Below are positions 33,850 to 46,200 of a stretch of DNA of 64,000 nucleotides, piece by piece. A program made the translations under genes and the position numbers. The notes under the pieces were generated by a model. It was not told where the DNA came from, ran no database searches, and saw only the letters and a program-made list of their open reading frames with translations. The first letter of the stretch is position 1; the number at the start of each line of letters is the position of its first letter. Location of the stretch: assembly GCF_029784135.1 (NCBI RefSeq), contig NC_073746.1:5563136-5627135 (forward strand), in the 5' to 3' direction. This stretch comes from Toxorhynchites rutilus septentrionalis. Lineage: Eukaryota > Arthropoda > Insecta > Diptera > Culicidae.

Positions 33850-34420
33850 GTCTTAGTAGTTGGCAGCACCATCTCAGATAAGAGCGAAACTTCGTGGGTG
33901 TAAACACATGGGTCTTTTAAGCAACTTTGCATACTTGAAATATCCAAAAAAGAATTAGACTACTTTTTTCAAAGGGTCAAATTGCTTTTCTTTATTTTCT
34001 ACAGAAAAATATAACTCAAAAACTATAATATCTACAAAATTAAGGTCAAAGCATTAAATGTAGGAAAATATTTAAATTTTCATTAAAAAATATCTAAATT
34101 TTTTTGAACAAAAAATTCGCTGAAAAAAAATTATTTTAAAAATTAAAATTTATTTTTCGCAAAAATGTGTTTTTTGTCATTGTCAAAAAAGTTTTATAAA
34201 TAGCTCTTATAATTTCCAACAAGTCACCCATCCATCGAAAGATGGGCACTTTTATAGGGGAAAAAGTTTTTCTAACAACAACTTTTTCATGTTTTCTTTA
34301 AAAATAATACAAATAATCCTAATTTTGTTTAAAGTCAATAGCGATATAGTGTATTCGACAAAGTTTTAGATCTTATTAAAATAATTTAAAAAAAACTTTC
34401 GTGGAAGACATCAATTTTCT
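33850..34420 (-). repeat. dispersed repeat R4, copy 2 (inverted)
   Basis: Inverted counterpart of 4075-4640 with the same landmarks (GATGGGCACTTTTA, TAATCCTAATTTTGTTTAAA, GTATTCGACAAAGTTTTAGATCTTAT). It is as diverged and AT-rich as the other copy. Confidence 0.55.
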
Positions 34421-34539
34421 ACCTTTTATAGTTCCTGGAATATATGGCTTTTTTATGGAGACCCCTGCAAAAATATTTTTTTACTCGTAACATTTTTGTG
34501 TGTAAATTTTCGCGTTTGGCATGTTGATACTTAATGTCT

Positions 34540-34817
34540 TGATGATATTACTAAAGGGTTACGCAAAAGAATCATTTGTGATATTAATTCCATAGTTATA
34601 TCATCAGGTTGAGCTTGAGCTTGGGTAGACTGTACAATTCGTAGTTGCTCTCCGTGATTGACCTGAACCAACCAAATTGCACAAAGAACACACAGAATGA
34701 CGCTTGGGACTAGCAAATCATTCTCGTTGTGCAATTTTCGGCGTTTCGAGCTTTAAATGGTCAATAACGACGCCGGCCACGTCCTTACAGTCACCAGGGG
34801 AAGGGAAGAAATGTTAG
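34540..34817. repeat. probable repeat fragment interrupted by the TA element
   Basis: TTAATTCCATAGTTATATCATCAG at about 34584-34607 recurs with one change at about 36557-36580, and the DNA on the right of the TA element (GCCGCCCGAAGGCCAGAAGG, 35705 onward) reads as its continuation. The minus-strand frame 34734-34531 is unassigned. Confidence 0.4.
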
Positions 34818-34819
34818 TA

Positions 34820-35694
34820 GAGGAACTGGTACAAATTCGGTACCCCGTGGGTAATTTGGTACCCACTTGGATCTCCGGCGGTAATGAGCGCCTCTGGTGG
34901 TGAATAAAAAAAGTGTTCTTGTAATGTAGTAACAAACGTCAGATGCCAAAAACCCAAAATATGTTTTTTTTAAATTAAGTTTTGTTGTTTTTGAAATCTC
35001 GAAAATGTTTCATGTGCGTCTTTTGACAAATCATTAAAAATCGAATAGTGAGCCGATTTCAAATATTAAAGCTGATTTGGATCAAGAAATCGATGTTCTT
35101 CAACGAATTCGAGTGAGTGTAACGAGACTTTAATCACAAATTTCATAGATTTCATTCCAAAGTGAAAATTCGGTATGCGGGTAATTTGGCACCCCAATGT
35201 AAACAAAGTATTGATGCAACTACGCTTGCGACTTTTGTAAAGGCTTTTGATTCGTTTTACTTTTTTAGTTAGAAATAAATCGAGATGAAATTTGTTCGTT
35301 TTTTCGTTTTTTGTTCCTCTTTGTTTTGTAAAATTGCATGCTTTTTCGTCAAAGTTGAGTTAATTTACGTAAGATAGTGTACTTCACTTCTATTTTGTAT
35401 GAAAATACCAAAAAATACATTTTTCAGTGATTTCAGGACGATTCTTTTAATTTGAAAAAATTAAAAATGGGGTGCCAAATTTATACCCAGGCATCGCGGG
35501 TACTCGAATTTGAGTTGTTTCACTTCTATGCTCAAAGTTACAAGCCAAATCGAGATTTTTGTAATCGGTTTGCGGGGAAATGTCCGCAATAGATCCCTTC
35601 ATAAGCTGACGTAATATGGATAAATTCCGAGCATTGGCCAAGAGCTAAGTCCAAAAAAAAACAAAATGGGGTACCGAATTTGTACCAGTTCCTC
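34820..35694. mobile_element. 875-bp TA-flanked element with perfect 27-bp inverted repeats
   Basis: TA on both sides (34818-34819 and 35695-35696). The first and last 27 bp are exact reverse complements, starting GAGGAACTGGTACAAATTCG. The terminal motif reappears inside in partial form: GGGTAATTTGGTACCCAC near 34850, GGTATGCGGGTAATTTGGCA near 35172 and GGGGTGCCAAATTTATACCC near 35469. No transposase frame is visible, so it looks non-autonomous (Tc1/mariner/pogo-like by TA target). A second, damaged copy is nested at 58803. Confidence 0.85.
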
Positions 35695-35879
35695 TATGAT
35701 ATTCGCCGCCCGAAGGCCAGAAGGGTCGCCTCTATAGCGTGATTCCCTAGCGTTTATCATGGAAGGGATAGTTGTTAGTTGGAATGATTAAGAAAAATCA
35801 GGATTCACTGCGGTAAGTGAAGTGATTCTAAAGCGAACTTCCACTATTCGGCGAAATGAGATATGAAGAAAATATACAT

Positions 35880-36570
35880 TCTTGTCGGACCGGTCATGCA
35901 TTTCGTTACTCATCGTGCGTAGTACTTATATATTTTTCCTGACCTGAGAAGGTCATAAAAAAATTCCTTTAAAAACTCTCAATCTATATATTTTTATTCA
36001 ATCGCAGAAACCAATGGTATTTTTGGCAACCTGAGAGGATCGCTAGGAAGACCGAGGAAATTCTTTTAAACTCGCTAAAACTAACTATGTAGTTCGATGT
36101 TCGTCACTTGTACTATCTTTCAAAATATTATTCAATTGCGACAACCGAGATTATTTTTTAAACCTAAGAAGGTCTTCGAGACATTGCTTCCACATTACTC
36201 AAATCGACGATATATTTTTCAACCTGGTCACCTAAGAAATTCCTTTAAAATGATAAGGTAACCGAAATTACTCTACAATAACTCGACTCGGCGACTAATT
36301 TTATGATTTTTGTGCCTAGTATTCTCTTGTATTCTCAAATCGCGACTCTAAAGATTATTAATATTAAACTACCTAAGAAGGTTACCGAAAAAACTCGATG
36401 ATGGTTCGAATCGACAAAATGTTATGAGATCTTTCGCGTGTAGTATTCCTCTATTGTATTTTCTAAATGTTATGAATGGACTACCTTAGAGTGTAACCGA
36501 AAAAAAAACTCCTCAATAATAGTTCGAATCGGCGATATGCTGTATGTTTTCGCGCGTAATTAATTCTATA
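35880..36570. repeat. degenerate ~120-140-bp tandem repeat, block 2
   Basis: About five diverged units with a CCTGAGAAGGT or CCTAAGAAGGTTACCGA core and an ACTCGAnTCGGCGA or GTTCGAATCGGCGATAT spacer. The same core builds block 1 at 31265-31620. Confidence 0.5.
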
Positions 36571-36739
36571 GTTATATCATCAGTGAATTAAGCATTTCAA
36601 GTTATTTTTAAGAAGTGTCCGAAATATGTAGCTGTCCGAAATATGACTCAGAAAGGTATGTCCGAATTTCAACAATGACATAGTTATAGATCTTCTTTTT
36701 TCTTCGAGTTCTGTTGAATTAAATTGGCTCTACTTCGAA

Positions 36740-37215
36740 AAGTACGCTACGCAGAAGAATTCTGTTGCTTCCATTTGAAAGACGAGAAAATTTAGAACAG
36801 AGTATGTTGAGAAACCTCTAGATCAGTGGATTCAAATAACATTTTGGGATTGAAGAAGTTAGTGGTTTCAAAGTATTATTACTAATATACCCCAAAAATG
36901 CATAATTAACTTGATTGTTTCTATCAACTGAATTAAAGCTTTCTAACCGCTCATCAATTTTTTCATTAACACCCAACTTCTATCTTTCTTAATTCCGCTG
37001 CAATATCATTTTAAACAATTCTTGGAGAATCTTCAATGAAATTTTTCAAAACTGACGATTTTCAACTGTTCTAATTATAATCAATTAACTTCCACCTTAA
37101 CAAGCCACAATTGAAATATGAAAAAAAATTCAACCTATTTATAAGTTTTTAAAGTCTAAAATTTTACGTTATCAAATCATATATAATCGAGTCTGTATAT
37201 CATCGAGTTTGACTT
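36740..37215 (+). mobile_element. TA-flanked element P, copy 2, left end missing
   Basis: Matches the right half of 22696-23999 in the same direction (AACATTTTGG, ACCCAACTTCTATCTTTCTTAATT, GCTGCAATAT) and ends ATATAATCGAGTCTGTATATCATCGAG, a degraded form of the family terminus. The left terminus was not found. Confidence 0.6.
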
Positions 37216-37548
37216 GCAACTCGGCATCTCATCTGAGAATGGATTGATCGGTACCGTCATCCGGGGTGAAATTGATCAAGTGTACTAATGAAAACAAACT
37301 GACCTTTGTATTATTCAATTAAATAAAAAGTTTTTTTTTTATGACACGTTCAATAATCATCTGAAGGTTCTTGAAATCAATTTTACAAAAAAGTACCATG
37401 AAACACTACTTTTTTTCCTTAACCAGACAACCTCAGTTGGTTTCTCGAAAACGGCTGAACCGGATAGACCGCGACAAGTTTTATTCGAAACCACATTTTA
37501 TATCATTTGAGAACTGTATAAACTTTTATCGGAATCGGTCCATCAGTA

Positions 37549-37898
37549 GTAACTTTCCTTGGAAACCTGCTACATATCCGGATTACGTCAATGAGGTCAT
37601 ATAGGCTAGAATTCATCACAAACAAGCTAGTTTTGCGAAATAATGAAGTTTGATACACCAAATGGAGGGTTTTGTGTTGTTTAGGCTTCTGGAATTTGTA
37701 GTCACCGAAGACATGGCGGGAACCAGTTCAGTGACTACAAATTCCAGAAGCCTAAACAACACATGGACAATGGAGGGTTTCATTTGGTGTATCAAACTTC
37801 ATTATTTCTCAAAACTAGCTTGTTTGTGATGAATTCTAGCCAATATGACCTCATTGACGTAATCCGGATATGTACCAAGTTTCCGAGGAAAGTTACTG
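37549..37898. repeat. long hairpin (inverted repeat with ~157-bp arms)
   Basis: Arms 37549-37705 and 37731-37898 are near-perfect reverse complements around a 25-base loop. Pairing blocks include ATATCCGGATTACGTCAATG, CTAGAATTCATCACAAACAA, AATGAAGTTTGATACACCAA and CTTCTGGAATTTGTAGTCAC. One bulge breaks the pairing: a GGAGGGTTT that reads in the same direction in both arms. Weaker complementarity continues outward for about 30 bp. No coding frame. If transcribed it would fold into long double-stranded RNA. Confidence 0.9.
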
Positions 37899-37939
37899 CT
37901 GTATGACCAGAACCAAAACCCATCGTGGGACATATCGAA

Positions 37940-38040
37940 CCTCATGGTTTGTCAATACTAGCTCATTGGTGACCATTTCGAGGGTTTTTGGCCACATTAG
38001 GATAACCCGGACGGTCTCTGGATGATCTGCAGCTCAAACA
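37940..38040 (-). repeat. dispersed repeat R5, copy 2 (inverted)
   Basis: The reverse complement contains GAGACCGTCCGGGTTATCC and GTTTGAGCTGC, matching 17110-17200. It sits just outside the hairpin and may be part of the same larger element. Confidence 0.5.
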
Positions 38041-38135
38041 ATATATAAAATATAATTTCATTCGCCTCAGAGAGTCTAGAGAGTAATTGTGGAGCTCTAG
38101 CTGCAAATTTCCACTTAATTTCGTTCCCTGGATCG

Positions 38136-38162
38136 TTGTGCATTGTGCATTGTGCATTGTAT
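38136..38162 (+). repeat. short tandem repeat, about 3 units of TGTGCATT
   Basis: Perfect 8-bp units in direct tandem ending at TGTATGG. Likely a simple slippage product. Confidence 0.8.
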
Positions 38163-38169
38163 GGACTTG

Positions 38170-41100
38170 TGAAAATGCTATAAATTAATAAAATTATTAA
38201 AAAAAAACCGTTCATAAGTTTTACAATGATCAATAAATAATTTCTTACAAACAAATGTTGTTGAAAACATTTGTCCGGAATTCAAATCATGATTTAAAAA
38301 AGTATCCATAATTCATCCAAGGGATTTTCAAATCTTGAACAAATACTACATGATTTTGTGGAATAACTTACATGAATGTCTTCTAATTCTATAGGAACGG
38401 TAACTTTTCATGCTATGTTATGTCAATATATGTTATTGGTTGATGTTATTACCGTAAGCGCTTAAGTGTCTGCATTTCGATGCATTACGATATATTCACT
38501 CCGCTCCGTTCTGAATTATTCAACTGTTTCCACGCCACTAGTTGCAATGTGGAAACCACCATTTATCCTCAAACAAACAAAAATATTTGTCGAACCCTGA
38601 TCGCTTCGTTGGATTCCACAACAACAGAGTGAAAGGACATGCCGCAATAGATCTGAGCTGTGTTTTCGCAGAATCCAACACTTGCTGCTCTTCGGTCAAT
38701 TGAAATTTAGTGTCACACACTGTCGGGAAAAAATGGCCGTCTTTGACGGCAGCGCCGATTTTTCTCCGGAGTCCTGGAACCAAGGAGGGGTCCAGTATCG
38801 GTCGGTCCACCGATTTGTTGTTTTCCTATTATCACAGCCTTAATAGAGTCATCGTCACATTGCACACACAATAAAAATAAATAAATACACGAACTACCAG
38901 GATACACACGGACAATGGCTGGCGGCAATCGGGCAAAGAGCCGCAAAGATGCCGCCAAAACTCGGGGTGTATCTCTCTCGGAACGCACGGAAAGGAAGCC
39001 AAAAAAAAAGGACGAAAAACATCATTACGGCTGTCATCGTCGATATACATTTATATTGTTGCGATTTTTTGTGTGTTCTTCCAGGGCCGGCCAGGATACC
39101 CATAAAGAGAGAGCAAGCGGAAGGCGTGGTTCGGTGCGTTTGATCTAATTGTCCTACGGAATTTTCGGTCGTCTAGTTCAGTTAGTCCCCGGTGTCTGTG
39201 GGTATGTGTGTCACTTGCTTGCCAACATCAGAATGCGCACATCCGACAAAGGCAAAAGCAATGATGACAGTTTATTGTTCTTGCGCGATGTCGGCCTTTT
39301 ACAGAGGGAAACTGGGGAATAGATGAAAACAAATCACCGAAATTCTTTAGATTAATATGTCAAAATACACCCGAGAGAGTAACGTTACGTCTCCAGGATC
39401 GATTCCCGCCGCAGAGATCGTCACTTGAGCACGAATTGATGCAGGGACATTGGCGAAGTTGAGTGTTTTGGGCCTTTCTCTGGGCACGAAGTGTCCGCTG
39501 GGAACTGATGGTTCGCTTTGCGTATCGTCGAATAGAAAGCCTTTCGGCAGGTCCTGGAATCTAGCGCTTGGTAGGTGGCAATCGCTGGAGTGTTGTTTTA
39601 TGAGAACGATATCCCTTCCCTGTGTTGCTTTGTTTCAAGTGTATTTCGGTAGCTGACTCACTGTCGCCTACGGTATGATAAGCGCAAAGTTCAAACCGAT
39701 GTTCGGTTTCTCTGGGAGCAGACTGAGGTCCATTCCGATATTGGACGGATAAGGCCTTTTTTTTATCAATTATGGTATCCTTTCGCAGTGCGGAACTACA
39801 TTTTCGTTGCCGTTGTCGTGAAATGTCGTTTTATACACATAACATTAATGCTTTGATTTAAACCAGGTGGACACAATGTGTGGTCATGAAGAGTTTTGTA
39901 TTTGGAAACGAAATATTTGAAAAATAAATAAAATAATAAAGCTACAAGTTTCTAGTCTTCTGTTACATGTTTTTGTTTGGATATGTATACCTGTAACGGA
40001 TGAAAATATTGAGACAGAAAATAATCGATTTTTTTTCAATCTTTTTCCCAACTTATGCAACTTTCTTGAAATCGATGCAAACACTTTAAATATTGTTTGC
40101 CAAAGCAAAGGATGTATAAAAGTCTTTATGCCTGTCTAACGTTTTTTAAGTAAAAGGTCTTACTAGAAAGTTTTGGGAAGCAAATTTAAGTAATTTTAGT
40201 TACTAAAAATGGTCTTAAATTTGCTATATCCATTCAATCTGTTCGATCAGGTTATGATTACTCACAACAGTTTTATATTACAAATTTTTTTACAGCCCCT
40301 TGCCTTTTAAAAACGTTCTCCAACTCTATTCGAATGAGTGACTGTCACGTCAATCGGAGTTTCTATCGCGGAATGAGGTTTGCTTGCTTCGTCTGTTCGA
40401 AGCCAAGAATGCGATTATTCATAACTAACTGTAGCACCTCGTTTTCAACTCAACAATCGACGGCTGACACAAAGTACCCTCGAACATTGAAGTATTGATA
40501 CTCCTAATCTCACGTGCGTTACCAATGAAACGTCCAATAACTCTAGTTCGCGACCAACAGCGCGAAAGTGGAGCCAATGTCCCATGATATAGAATCCTAT
40601 TCATATTCATATCCCCATCCAATCCACCCCCAATCATCATTAATGTAATGTGTGCTGCACGACACGACAACAATCAGCAGCTAAACCGTACGGGAAATTT
40701 TTCATCAAAGAAATTTCTGCTGATTAGCACTGTAGTTACACGTATTCTAGAAGTTGTCACTCAAAATGCATTCAATTAAGTACTAATAAAAATGACGCAA
40801 GTAATTCTACATCTTGACGACGGTTAGTGTTAGTGCCATTGAAGATAAAGATGAAGAGCGTTGTATTAACGATGTGTGTCGACGATGAACTCCAGATTAT
40901 TGCTTCTACTTCGAATCACAATTTCTTGCGTCGTTGTGCAGTCGTCTGTCATGATTCCAGCAACATCTTCAACAACATTCTCCAGCTGGTTTTTCTATCC
41001 AGATTGATGACAATAGCGTGATTGTCAAGCATGTGTGATTTGAAAAAAAAAAACAATAATTCTTTATGTTTAATCAAATCAAATCATTCAAAAGCTCGCC

Positions 41101-41800
41101 GGCGATGCACCTGGGTTTAGGTGAATTGAGGTTATCTGTGAATATGTGGATGAAGGATCAATGACGCGAGTCTAGTGCCATCTGTCATTTAACAATGTAA
41201 ATAAATCCGTTCTGTTTGAAAAACGAACGACGGTTAAATTATTTGAATATTGTTCATACAAACATACTAAAATCGCGATTAGAAATAGGGGACGAGGGTT
41301 CAAATTTGGGGTTAAAATTTGACCCTTTATTGCTCCAATAAAGGAATAAAGCTTCATCTATGACTAACGTATACTTCAAATAAATAGATCTAGCTACTCG
41401 CCTCAAAATAACTATTTTGTTTTATTTGAAAATTTGTAACATTGGAACTTTCGTATGAAAATTATTTTGAATAATTTTCCAAATGAAATGAGTAGAATAG
41501 ATCACTGAAATCGTTCGATTCTTCTTTAACACTAAAAATACCGATGTTTCATGTATACCTATTCCTACCACAGCGGGTCAAGTGACTCTTTATGAATAGT
41601 TAGTGAACAATGACTCGATTTAGATAGTTTTGTTGGGAAACGTGACGTACCATATTTGTCTTGTATATTTCGACATTTTTAGGATAACAATTATTAGCAA
41701 AATATTTTTTGCACGAAAATAGCACTGGAGCATAGAATGGTTACTGTTTGCTCGATTGGATAATCATTCACAAATACAACAAAATATATAAAGCAATAGC
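38170..41800. other. 3.6 kb without recognised repeats or genes
   Basis: Unassigned. Open frames on both strands overlap (38538-39148) and include a basic plus-strand frame starting MAGGNRAKSRKDAAKT at 38915, which I do not recognise. The region 38900-39650 is less AT-rich than the surroundings. A host exon could lie here but nothing supports a call. Confidence 0.4.
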
Positions 41801-41811
41801 AAAAATGTGTA

Positions 41812-42826
41812 GGGGAGAGGGAGGCAAGTTGGCGACGTTAAGCTTAGGCGAGCCTTGGAGCATGATTTTTTTTAAATTTTTTTTAATGTTGATTCTGATT
41901 CTTATAGTCTGAAGTGTTTTTTATCATATTCTCTATTGGATGGGCAAAAAAAAACTAAAAAACTTGTCCACCAAAAAACTTTGCGTAAAAAGTGTGGAAT
42001 TCGCCATCATGCCTCCACGTGGAGGCAAGATGGCAAATGCCTGGAGGCAAGTTGGCGAATATGGTTTGGTCACCTAAAAATCTACAAAATGTAACAACAA
42101 TTATTGATTTATAAGACAGAAGGAAATAAGAAGTACAAATAATTTCAATGTACACATAAATCACACACATATGGTTTGTCAGGATACATCCAATAACTGT
42201 ATTCAGAATGTGCTCAATTGAAAATCTAACCTCCATGTCTGGATATTTTCGTCAATAGCGTCTCAAAGTTGATTCTGGCACACCGAACTGTTTTGAAGCA
42301 CCCAGAACAGACGAACCTTCTTCTATAGCTATCATAGCATTCTTCAAACTGGTGTCCGACCAACATTGGTCTCTTTTTCGCTTATAAGTTCTAACCATCT
42401 GCAATAAAAAACTAAAAATTGCCATAATGTTGAAGTTCGCCAGCTTGCCCCCAAGCGACTTTTTCAATAAAAAAAAATAGCTGAAAAAAATTGAAAATTG
42501 AATGAAAAACTCGCCGGAAACAAACAGATTATGTACAATAGAGTATTGTTATCATGTATAAAATTATTTTGAAATTTTAACTTTCCTCATAAAGTGGATA
42601 ATGAAATTTGAAAAAAAAAACCATAAAAAATAACAAAATCACGATTTTTCACATTTTTATTTTTCACTTTTTTTGTGATAACGTTTTCGGCAGAGTTACC
42701 GAATACAAAGTTTGGCCTTGTTATGATGCATCTTCAGTAAAAAGTAGGTGGCGCTACCTTCATTATAACGGGTCAAATTACCGATTCGTCATCTTGCCTC
42801 CCTCGCCAAATTGCCTACCTCTCCCC
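41812..42826 (-). mobile_element. pogo-like element, 1,015 bp, TA-flanked, non-autonomous
   Basis: TA on both sides (41810-41811 and 42827-42828). Ends begin GGGGAGAGGgAGGCAAgTTG and pair over 24 bp with two mismatches. The element carries one short coding exon with a psq-type helix-turn-helix (42252-42395), the DNA-binding part of pogo transposases, and no catalytic domain. The terminal motif recurs internally near 42040 (GGAGGCAAGTTGGCGAA) and, inverted and changed, near 42001. A perfect 16-bp palindrome GCCTCCACGTGGAGGC sits at 42011-42026. Confidence 0.85.
42252..42395 (-). pseudogene. pogo-type transposase N-terminal exon (psq helix-turn-helix)
   Basis: From an ATG at about 42395 the frame reads MVRTYKRKRDQCWSDTSLKN, continues AMIAIEEGSSVLGASKQFGV and stops after PESTLRRY. 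Its pattern (basic start, W, A, G-S...A...GVP-STLRRY) is that of the HTH_psq / CENP-B N-terminal domain found in pogo and Tigger transposases, which bind their transposon ends. Directly upstream is TTTTTATTGCAG, a good splice acceptor, so this was probably an internal or second exon. The DDE domain that should follow is absent. The frame carries 29 extra codons upstream (from 42467) that read as intron. A domesticated short DNA-binding protein is possible but unsupported. Confidence 0.75.
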
Positions 42827-43240
42827 TAAATACAAATCTTTCTGATATCATATGAATGTTTGCACGGGTAAAATGGCCGGTTGCGGTAGTTTTTTTTTTT
42901 TATAAATTCGTTTATTTTTACAGGCTGAGTTACATAAGTTTAAAGGAGCCGAAATCTTAAATATATTTTTAAAACTATATATATGAACAATTTTCTTAAA
43001 TCTATGGTTAGTAATGTGGGAAACCGATTACTCGTGGTGGACTCGAGATTAAAAGGGTGACATGTTCTCAGGAAAAGGATGGGGTATAAGTAAATTATTA
43101 CAATGTTGATAATCACACACACTCAATTCTTTAATCTATTCGTACATCTATTGTGAATTTACATTTCATTCTCCTGTTTATAGCAAGCGGACCAATTACT
43201 CACAAAGGAAGAAATGGAGGGTATAAGGATATAAGGATAA

Positions 43241-46200
43241 TCACACACGAACATCGATAGATTTAAGGAAAACATATATTTGGGACATGTAATCAAGGTC
43301 TAACCGAGCCAACACATCTCTCACCGGCACATTGGGCTGCCTTCCTCTAGCCCGAAGGGAGTTCTCTAAATTCGATCTGGCAACAAGATACACCTCACAC
43401 GACCAAACAACGTGTTCGATGTCGTGGTAACCTCGGCCACAAACGCAGATATTGCTGCCGGCCGGATTGAAACGAAAGAGTAGCGCGTCTAACGAACAGT
43501 GATTGGACATGAGTCGGGAGAAGGTGCGAATAAAGTCCCGACTCAAGTTCAGACTTTTGAACCATGGTTTGAGGCTAACCTTAGGGATAATCGAGTGAAG
43601 CCACCGGCCCAATTCATCTTCGTTCCATTTGCGTTGCCAGTTAGCGATGGTATTTTTACGGACTAAAGAGTAAAATTCATTGAAGGCGATTTGACGCTGA
43701 TAAATATCGCCTTCAATCGCACCTACCTTTGCTAATGAGTCAGCCCTCTCATTACCCGGAATTGAGCAATGAGAAGGGACCCACACAAAGGTAATGACAT
43801 AACAGCGTCTGGATAAAGCACTCAAAATTTCTCGTATTCTCTCAAGGAAGTACGGCGAGTGCTTTTCCGGCCTCACTGAACGGATAGCTTCGACAGAGCT
43901 AAGACTATCCGTTACAATGTAATAGTGTTCAACAGGTCGTGAGGCGACGCTGTCCAGCGCCCAGTATATCGCTGCCAATTCAGCAATATACACTGAGCAA
44001 GGAAACTGAAGACTATGGGAGGTGCTGAAAATTTTGTTGAACACTCCAAATCCTGTGAACTCGTTTATAGTGGACCCATCAGTAAAGTACATATTATCAC
44101 AATTGATACCCCCATACTTTGCATCGAAGATCGTTGGAGCGATCCTCGATCGTTGGTAATATGAATATCCATGGATATCTTGCTTCATGGACAGATCAAA
44201 ATGTACAGAGGAATTGATGTAGTCAGGAAAATAAACACGGTTGGGAATATACGAAGAAGGATCAACCTGCATGGAGATGATTCATGATATGGGCTCATGA
44301 ATCCAGAGTGAGAATTTAGCTCGATCAGCACCTCAAAATTTGCGATCACCAATGGGTTCATAACCTTACACCGGATGAGGAACCGAAGAGATAATAAATT
44401 GAAGCGATCTTTTAGTGGGAGTACGCCTGCCAAAACGCCTGTTTAATTAAGTGTGTTTTGGCAGCTGATTGAAAACAGAAACTGCCATACTCCATCACTG
44501 TGAGAATAGTTGTTCTATACAACATTATAAGATCTTCGGGATGGGCTCCCCTCCAGGTGCCGGTAATTGTACGGAGAAAGTTTATTCTTTGTTGACATTT
44601 TTTACTCAGATACCTAATATGGGCCCCCCAAGTACATTTGGAGTCGAACCAAACCTCAAGATACTTGAATGACATAGCATGAGTGATCGGTTTACCCAAA
44701 AGTTGAAGCTTTGGTTTTGCTGGTCTATGCTTCCTAGAAAAAAACCACCATCTCTGTTTTCTCCGTGGAGAATTCGATCCCTAGCCCAATGGCCCAGGTT
44801 GAAAAATTGTTCAAAGTATCTTGTAAGGGTTCTTGTAGGTCGGATTCTGTTGATCCTACGACAGAGACCACTCCATCATCTGCAAGTTGTCTTAGGCTGC
44901 AATTTTGTGTAAGGCAATTGTCGATGTCGCTTACATAGAAGTTGTACAAAAGGGGGCTTAAACATGAGCCATGGGGGAGGCCTATGTAAGAGACCCGACT
45001 TACTGCCGAATCTCCGTGAGAAAAGTTCAAATGCTTCTCACAAAGCAAGTTATATAACATATTATTCAATAGAGGCGGCAGACCCCGAGAGTGTAATTTG
45101 TCTGTCAAAACCTCTATTGAAACAGAATCAAAGGCCCCCTTTATGTCCAAGAATACTGAAGCCATTTGTTTTTTTCCGGCGTAAGCCATTTGAATTTCTG
45201 AAGAAAGCAACGCAAGACAATCATTCGTCCCCTTGCCCCTGCGGAACCCATATTGTGTATCTGAGAGTAGGCCATTCGTTTCAACCCATCGATCAAGGCG
45301 AAACAAGATCATTTTCTCCAACAATTTCCGTATACAAGACAGCATTGCTATTGGGCGGTACGAATTGAAGTCGGACGCGGGTTTTCCGGGTTTTTGAATA
45401 GCTATAACTCGTACTTGTCTCCAATCATCTGGAACAATATTATGCTCCAGAAACCAATTGAATAAATTCAACAAGCGATGTTTCGCCACATCAGGGAGGT
45501 TTTTCAACAAGTTGAACTTAATTCTATCCGATCCCAGAGCAGAATTGTTACATGAAAGGAGAGCAAGAGAGAATTCTACCATCGAAAACCCGGAATCAAG
45601 ATCGCACCTATCTTGTGGTATAACTCGAACAATTTTTTGCACGGGAGGGGAATCGGGACAAACCTTCCGTGCAAAATTAAAAATCCATCGATGTGAATAT
45701 TCTTCGCTTTCATTTGTTGAAGAGCGATTTCTCATGTTTCGAGCCACTTTCCATAATTTTTTCATTGACGTTTCTCGTGACAAACCTCCCACGAAATTTC
45801 GCCAATAAGCACGTTTTTTCCCTTTGATCAAGTTTTTAAATTGATTTTCAAGGTCCAAATACGATTGAAAATTTTCAATGCCTGGGATGGGTTTCGTTTG
45901 AGCGCGAACCGCGCTGTCATAGATCAAACGAGAAAGGAAGTTATACTCCTCCAATGGAGGTAAACCATCTCTGGAATTGATGGCTAGAGCAATCGCGTCC
46001 GCATATTTTTTCCAGTCAATGTGTCTTGTGAGATCATATGCCATGTTTATAGATTCAGAAGAATTCGACCCAATGGTGATGGAAATTTTGATTGGCAAGT
46101 GATCACTACCGTTGGGGTCCTGGATTACATTCCACTTGCAATCTAACGATAGTGAATTCGAGCAAAGCGAGAGGTCAAGAGCACTTGGGTTAGCAGGAGG

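Noticed and set aside
38538..39148. Host gene candidate around the basic frame MAGGNRAKSRKDAAKT
   Set aside because: Start resembles small basic proteins superficially, but no family match could be supported, and frames overlap on both strands.
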